Positions 1 through 7,680 of a stretch of DNA of 64,000 bases are shown here, piece by piece. The stretch comes from Streptomyces sp. NBC_00353 (GTDB lineage: Bacteria > Actinomycetota > Actinomycetes > Streptomycetales > Streptomycetaceae). The stretch covers positions 6,321,501-6,385,500 of the forward strand of contig NZ_CP107985.1 of assembly GCF_036108815.1 (NCBI RefSeq), written 5' to 3'. The notes under the pieces are model-generated. The model was not told the DNA's origin. It saw only the letters and a program-made list of their open reading frames with translations, and did not search any database. The translations under genes and the position numbers were made by a program. The stretch's first letter is position 1, and each line of letters starts with the position of its first letter.

Positions 1-1017
1 GTCACGAAGCCCGCCGAGGGCTCCAAGCAGTGGTGGAGCGACATGGGTGACAACCTCAACAACACCCTGTCCCGTTCGGTCGACCTGACCGGCAAGTCCA
101 AGGCGTCCCTGGACCTCTCGGGCTGGTGGGACATCGAGAAGGACTACGACTACCTCTACACCGAGGTGTCGGAGAACGGTGGCACCAGCTGGACCGCGAT
201 CGACGGCACGGCCGACGGCAAGGCGATCCCGCGCGACGCCAGCGACAAGCCGGCCCTGACCGACGTCTCCGGCAAGTACCAGAAGCTCTCGTACTCGCTG
301 GACGCCTACGCCGGCAAGAAGATCGACATCCGCTTCCGCTACACCACCGACGGCGGCGCGGGCGGTGTGGGCTTCGCGGCCGACACCATCGCGGTCAACG
401 CCGACGGTGCCGTGCTCTTCTCGGACAACGCCGAGGGTGACGACAACGGCTGGACCGCCAAGGGCTTCTCCCGCGTCGGCGAGTCGTTCACCAAGGAGTA
501 CCCGCAGTACTACCTCGCAGAGAACCGCCAGTACGTCTCGTACGACCAGACCCTCAAGGTCGGCCCGTACAACTTCGGCTTCTCCACGACCCGTCCGGAC
601 TGGGTCGAGCACTACCCGTACCAGAACGGTCTGCTGATCTGGCTCTGGGACACCTCCCAGAAGGACAACAACGTCTCCGCCCACCCGGGCAAGGGTCTGA
701 TCCTGCCGATCGACGCGCACGCGAAGCCGCTGAAGTGGGCCGACGGCACCGTCATCCGCAACAAGATCCAGCCCTTCGACGCGCCGTTCAGCTGGTGGCC
801 GACCGACGGCTTCACGCTGCACAAGGCCGACGTGGCGGTCAAGATCAAGCCGCAGCTCGGCGTCCCGGTCTTCGACGACCACAAGGGCACCTACTGGTAC
901 GAGGAGAACAAGACCGGAAGCGTGAAGGTCGCTGACACCAACACGCGGATCACGATCGTCAGCGAGCCGCTCAGCGGCTCGACGATCACGGTCAAGGTTG
1001 GCGCCTCGCACAAGTAA
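1..1017 (+). CDS. Immune inhibitor A-type M6 metalloprotease, C-terminal part (5' end outside window)
   Basis: The reading frame is open from base 1, so the gene begins upstream of the window and only the last 338 residues are visible. They match the region after the catalytic domain of secreted immune inhibitor A (peptidase family M6) proteins: a beta-rich, MAM/jelly-roll-like segment rich in Trp, Tyr and Asp (for example LDLSGWWDIEKDYDYLY and IDIRFRYTTDGG), then a tail with GLLIWLWDTSQKDNN. The HEXXH zinc site would lie in the missing part, so catalysis is inferred from family resemblance only. A secreted zinc protease is the likely role. A strong hairpin follows the stop codon. The family call is fairly sure; the activity is not shown here. 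Confidence 0.85.
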   Translation, partial: VTKPAEGSKQWWSDMGDNLNNTLSRSVDLTGKSKASLDLSGWWDIEKDYDYLYTEVSENGGTSWTAIDGTADGKAIPRDASDKPALTDVSGKYQKLSYSLDAYAGKKIDIRFRYTTDGGAGGVGFAADTIAVNADGAVLFSDNAEGDDNGWTAKGFSRVGESFTKEYPQYYLAENRQYVSYDQTLKVGPYNFGFSTTRPDWVEHYPYQNGLLIWLWDTSQKDNNVSAHPGKGLILPIDAHAKPLKWADGTVIRNKIQPFDAPFSWWPTDGFTLHKADVAVKIKPQLGVPVFDDHKGTYWYEENKTGSVKVADTNTRITIVSEPLSGSTITVKVGASHK

Positions 1018-1043
1018 TTCCGCATCACCGCAGGTCAGAGCAT

Positions 1044-1079
1044 GATCGGCCGTCGCCCTCTAGCGGGCGGCGGCCGATC
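1044..1079 (+). terminator. Rho-independent-type hairpin after the M6 protease gene
   Basis: GATCGGCCGTCGCCC pairs with GGGCGGCGGCCGATC (one G-U pair) around a 6-base loop, 27 bases after the stop codon. It is followed by TGTTT. Confidence 0.75.
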
Positions 1080-1141
1080 GTGTTTAGGTGCCTCTTATTC
1101 GGATTCTTATTGACACGACGTCTCACGGGGGAGTGCGGAGT

Positions 1142-1474
1142 ATGGCCGGCGGAGGATTCAGCAAGTTGCCGAACGGCAGTGTGGTGGTCGCGATCACCCT
1201 GACCGGTCCGGCGGACGGAACGGGTCCGGGCAGCCCGGTCCGCGTCCTGGTCCACGCGGCCAACCGGGCCCGCGCACTGACCCGCCTGCGCAACCTGGGC
1301 CTGCGCGCGGTCTACCTCCGCGGCAACGCGGAACCCCCCACCCCCGACGAGGTCACCGCAGTGCTGCACCACCCGGACGGTCTCCTCTGGCGGGCAAGGC
1401 CCGAAAAAGCCCAGGAACTCTGGCACCCCATACGCACGCTGCTCACCCCATCGGTGCCGGCCCAGCAGACTTAG
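1142..1474 (+). CDS. Conserved hypothetical protein, 110 aa
   Basis: I do not recognise a named family. The start chosen is ATG at 1142 (MAGGGFSKLPNGSVVV), preceded by GGGGAGTGCGGAG. The frame is open further upstream, but that part lacks coding character. The protein is soluble and basic, with no signal peptide or membrane segment. Its core reads as short strands and helices (RVLVHAANRARALTRLRNLGL, then PDEVTAVLHHPDGLLWRA). It stands alone between the protease terminator and the convergent pncA. The strong third-position GC pattern supports a real gene. Confidence 0.6.
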   Translation: MAGGGFSKLPNGSVVVAITLTGPADGTGPGSPVRVLVHAANRARALTRLRNLGLRAVYLRGNAEPPTPDEVTAVLHHPDGLLWRARPEKAQELWHPIRTLLTPSVPAQQT

Positions 1475-1566
1475 GGCCTCTCGTTCGGATCATGCGGGGC
1501 TCGCGGGATCCGGCACGCACGATCGAGGACGAAGCGGCCTCCGGGCGACCCCGGCAGGCCCCCGCC

Positions 1567-2151
1567 CTACACCACCGGCTTGCCGGAAAGCTCCACACCG
1601 GCACCCCGGAGCTCCTCCAGCGCCTGCCCCGTGGTCGCCGCGGCGACCCCCGCCGTCAGGTCCAGCAGGACATGCGTCGTGAACCCCTCCCGCACCGCAT
1701 CCAGCGCCGTGGCCCGCACACAGTGGTCCGTGGCGATGCCGACCACGTCGACCTCCGTCACACCACGGTCCCGCAGCCACCGCGCCAGCCCCTCCCCGTT
1801 CTCGTCGAAGCCCTCGAAGCCGCTGTACGCCGCCGCGTGCGCCCCCTTGTCGAACACCGCGTCGATCGCGCCGGAGGCGACCGCCGGGGCGAAATTAGGG
1901 TGGAAGCCGACCCCCTCCGTACCGGCCACACAGTGCGCCGGCCAGGAGTGCTCGAAGTCCGGCTGCTCGGAGAAGTGGTCGCCCGGGTCGACATGGTGGT
2001 CCCGGGTGGCCACCACATGGCGGTAACCGGCCTGGGCCTCGCCGATCAGGTCGGTGATGGCGGCGGCGACATCGGCGCCCCCCGCCACCGCGAGGCTGCC
2101 GCCCTCGCAGAAGTCGTTCTGTACGTCCACGACGATCAACGCGCGATGCAT
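1567..2151 (-). CDS. pncA: Nicotinamidase (isochorismatase family)
   Basis: It hydrolyses nicotinamide to nicotinate and ammonia in the cytoplasmic NAD salvage pathway. The catalytic triad of the family is visible: Asp9 in ALIVVDVQNDF, Lys102 in FDKGAH, and Cys144 in IATDHCV. Metal-ligand candidates lie in TRDHHVDPGDH (around residues 50-59). At 194 aa it has the normal length. The ATG start opens directly on the family's N-terminal strand. It is transcribed after pncB on the same strand, with 183 bases between them. The next enzyme of the pathway is therefore the neighbour, which supports the assignment. Confidence 0.93.
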   Translation of the reverse strand: MHRALIVVDVQNDFCEGGSLAVAGGADVAAAITDLIGEAQAGYRHVVATRDHHVDPGDHFSEQPDFEHSWPAHCVAGTEGVGFHPNFAPAVASGAIDAVFDKGAHAAAYSGFEGFDENGEGLARWLRDRGVTEVDVVGIATDHCVRATALDAVREGFTTHVLLDLTAGVAAATTGQALEELRGAGVELSGKPVV

Positions 2152-2334
2152 GGCGGGTGTCCTTCGATGGGGCGGTCCGACGGGGGAGGTCCGACCGGGG
2201 GAAATACGAGCGGAACGGGAAATGTGAGCGGAACGGTGGGAGAAGGGACGGAATCGAGCCTAGAGACTGGGGCCGCCTTGCGGGAGGGGGCGTCCGCTGC
2301 TATCGCTGCCCGTCGCCTTCCCACCGTCGCACGT

Positions 2335-3663
2335 TCAGACGTACTCCGTCGGAATGACCGGCTCTCCGTTGGACAGCTGCATCGCCGAAATCGGCAGCCC
2401 CTGCCGCGCCGCGATGTGCCGCTGCCGGGCCGCGTCCAGCGGCTCGCGGGCGACCACCTCACCGCCCCTGACCAGCTCGGCCAGCAGCTGCCGGTCGGCC
2501 AGACCGTCCGGCACCGGACCCGTGCCGATCACCTCGGCCTCGGCCACCCCGTACCCGTCCAGCCGCCGCGCGGCCCACTTGCGACCGCCCATCGAGGACT
2601 TCGCCCCCAGCGACTTCTTCGCAACCGGCTGCAGCGGTTCCGCCGGATCGGCGGAAACCGCCCGGGCGACCAGCTTGTAGACCATCGAGCAGGTCGGCTG
2701 ACCACTGCCGGTCACCAGCTGCGTGCCCACGCCGTACGCGTTCACCGGCGCCGCGGCCAGCGACGCGATCGCGTACTCGTCCAGGTCCGACGTCACCACG
2801 ATCTTCGTCCCGGTGGCGCCCAGCTCGTCGAGCTGCTGGCGCACCCGGTGCGCGACCAGCAACAGGTCCCCGGAGTCGATCCGAACCGCCCCCAGCCCGG
2901 TCCCGGCGACCTCGACCGCCGTACGGACCGCCTCGGCGACGTCGTAGGTGTCGACCAGCAGCGTCGTGCCCCGGCCGAGCGAGTCGACCTGCGCCCGGAA
3001 CGCGTCACGCTCGCTGTCGTGCAGCAGGGTGAACGCGTGCGCGCTCGTCCCGACCGTCGGGATGTTGTAGCGGAACCCCGCCGCCAGATCGGACGTCGTG
3101 TCGAAGCCGCCGATGTACGCGGCACGCGCCGACGCCACCGCCGACAGTTCATGGGTGCGTCGTGCACCCATCTCGATCAGCCCACGCCCGCCTGCGGCCA
3201 CCGACATGCGGGACGCCGCCGCGGCGATCGACGAATCGTGGTTGAGGATCGACAGGATCACCGTCTCCAGCAGCACGCACTCGGCGAAGGACCCCTCGAC
3301 CCGCAGGATCGGTGAGCCGGGGAAGTACACCTCGCCCTCCGGGTAGCCCCAGATGTCGCCGCTGAAGCGGAAGTCCGCCAGCCAGGCGAGGGTCGGCCCG
3401 TCGACGACGTTCCGCTCGCGCAGGAAGGTGAGCATCTCGTCGTCGAAGTGGAAGTTCTCCACCGCGTCGAGCAGCCGTCCGGTGCCTGCGACGACGCCGT
3501 AGCGCCGCCCCTCGGGCAGCCGGCGGGTGAATGCCTCGAACACCGAGTGCCGGTCGGCTGTGCCCGCCTTCAGTGCGGCCTGCACCATCGTGAGCTCGTA
3601 CTGGTCGGTGAAGAGCGCTGTCGACGGCACACCGACCCGTCGCCCAAGGTCCGCAGAGTTCAT
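2335..3663 (-). CDS. pncB: Nicotinate phosphoribosyltransferase
   Basis: It condenses nicotinate with PRPP (ATP-stimulated) to nicotinate mononucleotide, the entry step of NAD salvage. The 442-aa length fits the actinobacterial form. Recognisable blocks are FTDQYELTMVQAALKAG at the N-terminus, EVYFPGSPILRVEG, the phosphoribosyl-binding part RIDSGDLLLVAHRVR, and VTSDLDEYAI. The ATG start sits only 79 bases from the divergent clpS start, so the two genes share a short promoter region. pncA follows downstream and uses the product route nicotinamide to nicotinate, so the pair forms a salvage module. Confidence 0.93.
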   Translation of the reverse strand: MNSADLGRRVGVPSTALFTDQYELTMVQAALKAGTADRHSVFEAFTRRLPEGRRYGVVAGTGRLLDAVENFHFDDEMLTFLRERNVVDGPTLAWLADFRFSGDIWGYPEGEVYFPGSPILRVEGSFAECVLLETVILSILNHDSSIAAAASRMSVAAGGRGLIEMGARRTHELSAVASARAAYIGGFDTTSDLAAGFRYNIPTVGTSAHAFTLLHDSERDAFRAQVDSLGRGTTLLVDTYDVAEAVRTAVEVAGTGLGAVRIDSGDLLLVAHRVRQQLDELGATGTKIVVTSDLDEYAIASLAAAPVNAYGVGTQLVTGSGQPTCSMVYKLVARAVSADPAEPLQPVAKKSLGAKSSMGGRKWAARRLDGYGVAEAEVIGTGPVPDGLADRQLLAELVRGGEVVAREPLDAARQRHIAARQGLPISAMQLSNGEPVIPTEYV

Positions 3664-3684
3664 GGCACGGATGCTACCCCTATT

Positions 3685-3699
3685 TCGTCAAAGTGACGA
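3685..3699. promoter_or_regulatory. Small inverted repeat in the pncB/clpS divergent promoter region
   Basis: TCGTCA-AAG-TGACGA is a perfect 6-bp inverted repeat with a 3-base spacer, midway between the two divergent starts. It has operator-like geometry. NAD regulators such as NrtR are possible candidates, but the match to any known motif is not established. Confidence 0.35.
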
Positions 3700-3742
3700 G
3701 ATCTAGGGTCTGTTTGTGCGCTGCCCCCTCCTGGGTGGCAGC

Positions 3743-4057
3743 ATGGGGTGGGTGAGCGTCGCCCCCGTAGAGATCGAGCGTCCAGAATCGGCCGAGGAGA
3801 ACCTCGTCGTCCCCGAGCCCGATGTGCCCTGGGTGACGCTGGTCCACAACGACCCGGTCAACCTCATGAGCTACGTGACCTATGTCTTCCAGGCCTACTT
3901 CGGGTACTCCAAGGACAAGGCCCACAAGCTCATGCTCGACGTGCACCAGAAGGGCCGCGCGGTCGTTTCCAGCGGCAGCCGTGAAGAGATGGAACGCGAC
4001 GTCCAGGCCATGCACGGCTACGGGCTCTGGGCCACCCTGACGCAGGACCGCAACTAG
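3743..4057 (+). CDS. clpS: ATP-dependent Clp protease adaptor ClpS
   Basis: ClpS binds N-degron substrates and delivers them to a ClpC/ClpA-type ATPase of the Clp protease. The ClpS core is clear: VTLVHNDPVNLMSYVTYVF (the HND substrate-pocket motif), KAHKLMLDVHQKGRAVV, and a C-terminal REEMERDVQAMHGYGLWAT. I use ATG at 3743 (MGWVSVAPVEIERPE). GTG at 3752 and GTG at 3716 are in-frame alternatives. The gene is followed after 64 bases by the DUF2017 gene that usually accompanies actinobacterial clpS. Confidence 0.93.
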   Translation: MGWVSVAPVEIERPESAEENLVVPEPDVPWVTLVHNDPVNLMSYVTYVFQAYFGYSKDKAHKLMLDVHQKGRAVVSSGSREEMERDVQAMHGYGLWATLTQDRN

Positions 4058-4121
4058 CACGCCCCCTTCCCCCGACCCGCCCCGTCCTCTGCCCCGCCCG
4101 ACCCACCATCGGAGAAAACCC

Positions 4122-4703
4122 ATGGCCGGCCACTTCGAGGCCACCCCCGGCGGCGGCGCGGCCGTCGCGCTCGACGAGGTGGAGATCGCGATCCTGCGCT
4201 CCCTCGCCGTCCAGCTGCTCGAGCTGATCGGCCCCGGTGACGAACCGGCCGAGGGCGCGGACCCGCTCGCCGCCCTGTTCGCCGAAGGACCCAGCGAACC
4301 GCCGACCGACCCGGCCCTGGCCCGCCTCTTCCCGGAGGCGTACGGCGACGACGACAGCGAACTGCGCGCCGCGTCGGCCGAGTTCCGCCGGTACACCGAG
4401 AACGACCTGCGCTCCCGCAAGCGCGACGACGCCCTCACCGTCGTACGCACCCTGGACGCGATCCCGGCAGGGGAGGACGGCGGGATCCTCACGCTCACCG
4501 CCGACGAATGCCGCAACTGGCTCGGCGCGCTCAACGACCTCAGGCTGACCATCGGTACCCGCCTGGACGTCTCCGACCAGGACGAAGGCGGCGAGGGATC
4601 GCTCTACCGGCTGCCCGACAGCGACCCGCGCAAGCCCATGGTCATGGCCTATCTCTGGCTGGGCGCGCTTCAGGAAACCCTCGTCGAGACCCTGATGCCG
4701 TAA
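4122..4703 (+). CDS. DUF2017 family protein
   Basis: This is a 193-aa, acidic, soluble protein of the DUF2017 family, of unknown biochemical function. Family features seen are the N-terminal helix VEIAILRSLAVQLLELIG, the DPALARLFPEAYGDDD block, an acidic middle with EFRRYTENDLRSRKRDDAL, and the C-terminal helix KPMVMAYLWLGALQETLVETL. The family is typically encoded between clpS and the mec/cysO/cysM genes in actinobacteria. That is the layout here, except that a permease is inserted. A terminator hairpin follows directly, so it probably ends the clpS transcript. Confidence 0.85.
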   Translation: MAGHFEATPGGGAAVALDEVEIAILRSLAVQLLELIGPGDEPAEGADPLAALFAEGPSEPPTDPALARLFPEAYGDDDSELRAASAEFRRYTENDLRSRKRDDALTVVRTLDAIPAGEDGGILTLTADECRNWLGALNDLRLTIGTRLDVSDQDEGGEGSLYRLPDSDPRKPMVMAYLWLGALQETLVETLMP

Positions 4704-4712
4704 GGGCTGTCC

Positions 4713-4745
4713 GGCCGTTCCCGGGGCCGGACCGAACGGCCTTTC
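4713..4745 (+). terminator. Hairpin ending the clpS-DUF2017 unit
   Basis: GGCCGTTC (4713-4720) pairs with GAACGGCC (4734-4741), followed by TTTC, 9 bases after the stop codon. Confidence 0.65.
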
Positions 4746-5078
4746 CCGCGTGGATCCGAAGATCACCCATGCCGTTCCTGCCGAGTGTTCGCTCAACGAA
4801 CGCTCAAATCCGAATAACGATCCCGTCACCTGAACGGCCTTTTTTGCGGCGGCTTGGAAACGCTTGTCCGCTTTTTCCTGAGGTATGCGCCACATAATGT
4901 CCGGCGGATCACCGGTTGGCCCGTGATAAATCTTCACGACCACCCGGGGACGCCACCCCTGTTCCCGGGGGCGCTACAGCCGGCGGATCGCCGGTCGCAC
5001 TCCATCCATATCCGGGGGGATCAGGACCTGATCCGCAGCCTCAACGGCGCGGATCGGCGTGGAGAAAGGCGCATCACC
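4746..5078 (+). promoter_or_regulatory. Permease leader region with a perfect 17-bp palindrome at 5018-5034
   Basis: This stretch of about 330 bases has no convincing gene. It carries an AT-richer patch (around 4795-4925, with CCTTTTTTGCGG and ACATAATG) that could hold the promoter. It also carries the inverted repeat GGATCAGG-A-CCTGATCC at 5018-5034, 45 bases before the permease start. The palindrome could be an operator or an mRNA hairpin. No known regulator motif was recognised. Confidence 0.4.
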
Positions 5079-6518
5079 ATGACATCGGCGAAGGTCGACA
5101 AGGGACAAGACGGCCGTCCGGCCGCAGCAACAACGGACGCGGCCGCCTCGGGCGAGGGATACCAGCGCGCCCTCGGCGCCCGCCAGATCCAGATGATCGC
5201 AATCGGCGGGGCCATCGGCACCGGCCTCTTCCTCGGTGCGGGCAAGGCCATCGCCAAGGCGGGGCCCAGCCTCATCCTGGCCTATGCCGTCGCCGGCCTG
5301 GTGATCTTCTTCATCATGCGGGCGCTCGGTGAACTCCTCATGTACCGCCCGGTCTCGGGTTCCTTCTCGGAGTACGCCCGCGAATTCGTCGGGCCCTTCG
5401 CAGGCTTTGTCACCGGCTGGACCTACTGGCTCTTCTGGGTCGTCACCGGAATCACCGAAGTCACCGCGGCAGCCCAGTACATGACGTACTGGTTCGACAT
5501 CGCCCAATGGGTCTCCGCACTGATCTTCACGATCATTCTGTACGGCGTGAACCTGATCTCCGTGAAACTCTTCGGTGAGCTGGAATTCTGGTTCTCGATG
5601 GTCAAGGTGACCGCCATCGTCGGCATGATCCTCATCTGCGCCGGAATTCTCACCCTGGGCTTCTCCGACGCCGGGGACACCGCGAGCGTGACGCACCTCT
5701 GGTCCGACGGCGGCTTCTTCCCGCACGGCATCAGCGGCACCCTCATGACCCTGCAGATCGTGATGTTCGCCTTCCTCGCCGTCGAGCTCGTCGGCGTCAC
5801 CGCGGGCGAGTCCAAGGACCCGAAGACCGTCCTGCCCAAGGCCATCAACACCGTGCCGTGGCGCATCGCCGTCTTCTACGTCGGCGCGCTGATCATGATC
5901 CTGTCGGTCGTCCCGTGGACCGAGTTCGAGCCCGGCATCTCCCCGTTCGTCGCCGCCTTCCAGAAGATGGGCCTCGGCGTCGGCGCCGCGATCGTCAACT
6001 TCGTCGTCCTGACCGCGGCCCTCTCCTCCTGCAACTCCGGTATGTACTCAACCGGACGCATGCTGCGCGACCTCGCGCTCAACGGACAGGGCCCGAAGTT
6101 CTTCACCAAGCTGACCAAGAGCGGCACCCCGCTCGTCGGCACCACGTTCTCCGCCGCGCTCATGCTCGTCGGCGTGTGGATCAACTACCAGTGGCCCGGC
6201 GACGCCTTCACCTACGTCGTCTCCTTCGCCACCATCTCCGGCATGTGGGCCTGGATCATGATCCTCGTCTGCCAGATCCGCTACCGCTTCCTGGCCGACC
6301 GCGGTGCGCTCCCGCAGTCCACCTTCCGGGCCCCCGGCGCCCCGTACACCAGCATCTTCGCGCTCGCCTTCATCGGCATGGTCATCGTCATGATGGCCGT
6401 CGACAAGGACGCCAGGATCTCGTTGTACTGCGCCCCGCTCTGGGCCCTGATCCTCGGCGTCTCGTACCTGGTGCTCAAGGCCCGTAACCCCGAGAACAAG
6501 GCCTTCGCCAAGAGCTGA
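5079..6518 (+). CDS. Amino acid permease, AAT (APC) family, CycA/GABA-permease-like
   Basis: This is a proton-coupled amino acid importer in the cytoplasmic membrane. The APC/AAT signature is clear: RQIQMIAIGGAIGTGLFLG, GELLMYRPVSGSFSEYA and ELVGVTAGESKDPKT, with about 12 hydrophobic segments. ATG at 5079 (MTSAKVDKG) with GGAGAAAGG upstream gives 479 aa, typical of the family. The frame stays open upstream, but that part is non-coding in character. The closest named groups are D-serine/D-alanine/glycine (CycA) and GABA permeases. The substrate cannot be set from sequence. It is transcribed alone and ends at a hairpin. Confidence 0.85.
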   Translation: MTSAKVDKGQDGRPAAATTDAAASGEGYQRALGARQIQMIAIGGAIGTGLFLGAGKAIAKAGPSLILAYAVAGLVIFFIMRALGELLMYRPVSGSFSEYAREFVGPFAGFVTGWTYWLFWVVTGITEVTAAAQYMTYWFDIAQWVSALIFTIILYGVNLISVKLFGELEFWFSMVKVTAIVGMILICAGILTLGFSDAGDTASVTHLWSDGGFFPHGISGTLMTLQIVMFAFLAVELVGVTAGESKDPKTVLPKAINTVPWRIAVFYVGALIMILSVVPWTEFEPGISPFVAAFQKMGLGVGAAIVNFVVLTAALSSCNSGMYSTGRMLRDLALNGQGPKFFTKLTKSGTPLVGTTFSAALMLVGVWINYQWPGDAFTYVVSFATISGMWAWIMILVCQIRYRFLADRGALPQSTFRAPGAPYTSIFALAFIGMVIVMMAVDKDARISLYCAPLWALILGVSYLVLKARNPENKAFAKS

Positions 6519-6551
6519 TCCAGCGCCTTCGGCACCTTCTGTCCAGCATGC

Positions 6552-6592
6552 GGGCCCTCGCGTACCACTCCTCGGAGTCGCGGGGGCCCTCT
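6552..6592 (+). terminator. Hairpin after the amino acid permease
   Basis: GGGCCCTCGCG (6552-6562) pairs with CGCGGGGGCCC (6579-6589) with one wobble and a 16-base loop. It lies just upstream of the mec start. Confidence 0.5.
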
Positions 6593-6607
6593 GCTTATCC
6601 TGGCGCC

Positions 6608-7039
6608 ATGCTGACCCTCACCCAGGCGCTGTACGACCAGATCGTCGCGCACTCCCGCGCGGACCACCCCGACGAGGCGTGCGGCGTGGTCGCGGGCCCG
6701 GCCGGAACAGGCCGCGCCGAACGCTTCATCCCGATGCTCAATGCCGCCCGCTCGCCCACGTTCTACGAGTTCGACTCCGCGGACCTGCTGAAGCTGTACC
6801 GCGAGATGGACGACCGCGACGAGGAGCCGGTGATCGTCTACCACTCGCACACCGCGACCGAGGCCTACCCCTCGCGCACCGACATCACCTACGCCAATGA
6901 GCCCGGCGCCCACTACGTGCTCGTCTCCACCGCCGACACGGACGACGCGGGCCCCTTCCAGTTCCGCTCGTACCGCATCGTCGACGGCGTGATCACCGAG
7001 GAGGACGTCAAGGTCGTCGAGGCGTACGAACCCGCCTGA
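6608..7039 (+). CDS. mec: JAMM/MPN+ metallopeptidase of the Mec (M67) family
   Basis: Mec-type peptidases are zinc enzymes that cut cysteine from the CysO-cysteine adduct, completing the sulfur-carrier route of cysteine synthesis. The JAMM signature is complete: Glu23 in HPDEACGVV and HSHTATEAYPSRTD (HxH followed by SxxD). The 143-aa length is normal. I use ATG at 6608 (MLTLTQALYDQIV). The frame is open upstream, but that part overlaps the terminator of the permease gene. The substrate carrier cysO and the synthase cysM lie just downstream, past a hairpin and a leader peptide. That suggests mec is transcribed partly separately from them. Confidence 0.92.
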   Translation: MLTLTQALYDQIVAHSRADHPDEACGVVAGPAGTGRAERFIPMLNAARSPTFYEFDSADLLKLYREMDDRDEEPVIVYHSHTATEAYPSRTDITYANEPGAHYVLVSTADTDDAGPFQFRSYRIVDGVITEEDVKVVEAYEPA

Positions 7040-7047
7040 CCGGCCGC

Positions 7048-7080
7048 GGGCCGGGGGCGGCGCCCCGCCCCGGGCCCTTC
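7048..7080 (+). terminator. GC-rich hairpin after mec
   Basis: GGGCCGGGGGCGG (7048-7060) pairs with CCGCCCCGGGCCC (7065-7077), one mismatch, 4-base loop, followed by TTCCCC. It starts 8 bases after the stop codon and separates mec from the cysO leader. Confidence 0.6.
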
Positions 7081-7173
7081 CCCTGCCGACAGCAGTCCAC
7101 CAGGCGAACGCTCATCATCCAGCAGGTGAGATCACATGCCGGAATCCGGACCGGGAATCGATACGATGAGCCC

Positions 7174-7299
7174 ATGGTTCCCCATGACGTGAGCGAGAAG
7201 ACGCCGGGCACGCTGCTCGTCGCGCGCCTGCACGTCGACCTGTGCAGGCTCTCCAGCGCGATCTGTACGAGCCGCCTCCCCGTCGCAGGCAAGGCCTGA
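7174..7299 (+). CDS. Putative leader peptide of the cysO-cysM operon (41 aa)
   Basis: A short ORF starts at ATG 7174 and ends at TGA 7297-7299. Its middle reads LLVARLHVDLCRLSSAICTS. This is the hallmark of the actinobacterial 'putative leader peptide' family with an (R)xHVDLCRxSSAIC core, found upstream of sulfur and cysteine genes. In mycobacteria, Cys-containing leader ORFs of this sort act as cysteine-responsive attenuators. Two Cys codons (TGC and TGT) lie 7 codons apart. It sits 102 bases before cysO and has no other plausible role. A GTG at 7189 is an alternative, shorter start. The mechanism in this strain is inferred. Confidence 0.8.
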   Translation: MVPHDVSEKTPGTLLVARLHVDLCRLSSAICTSRLPVAGKA

Positions 7300-7401
7300 G
7301 CCGGGTCCCGGCCCGAAGCGCCGACCATCGCACTTTCCCTGCGCGGGGGGCAGAGCCGCGCGCCCCACGCCACCACTCCGCTTTCGACAGGAGCCCACGC
7401 C

Positions 7402-7680
7402 ATGGCCATCGAGGTCCGCATCCCCACCATCCTCCGCACCTACACCGACGGCGCGAAGGCCGTCGAAGGCAACGGAGAGACCCTCGCCGACCTCTTCACG
7501 GATCTCGACAGCCGCCACAACGGCATCCGTGAGCGCATCGTCGACGGCGGCGAACTCCGTCGCTTCGTGAACGTCTACCTCAACGACGAGGACGTCCGCT
7601 TCCTCGACGGCATCTCCACCAAGCTCAGCGACGGCGACAGCGTCACCATCCTCCCGGCCGTCGCGGGCGGCATGAACTGA
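7402..7680 (+). CDS. cysO: MoaD/ThiS-family sulfur carrier CysO
   Basis: This is a ubiquitin-fold sulfur carrier. Its C-terminal Gly-Gly is thiocarboxylated and donates sulfur to O-phosphoserine-derived aminoacrylate on CysM. At 92 aa it has the family length, with strands (AIEVRIPTILRTYTDG, RRFVNVYLNDEDVRF) and the carrier tail ILPAVAGG at residues 83-90. Two extra residues, Met-Asn, follow the Gly-Gly, so the protein must be trimmed before activation. The Mec-type JAMM peptidase encoded upstream is the natural candidate. The start has AGGAGCCC upstream. The stop overlaps the cysM start by one base (TGATG), so the two are translationally coupled. Confidence 0.93.
   Translation: MAIEVRIPTILRTYTDGAKAVEGNGETLADLFTDLDSRHNGIRERIVDGGELRRFVNVYLNDEDVRFLDGISTKLSDGDSVTILPAVAGGMN

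Noticed and set aside
1475..1566. Dispersed repeat-like tail after the 110-aa gene (around GGCCTCTCGTTCGGATCATGC)
   Set aside because: It looks like a short sequence seen repeatedly in Streptomyces, but I cannot confirm copies inside this window.
1492..3315. 607-aa open frame on the plus strand over pncA and pncB
   Set aside because: It is a shadow of the GC-rich minus-strand genes, very Arg-rich, with no family resemblance; pncA and pncB are clear on the other strand.
7300..7401. Terminator/antiterminator between the leader peptide and cysO
   Set aside because: Only a weak 6-bp stem (7341-7346 with 7356-7361) is visible and no U-run follows, so I do not call it.
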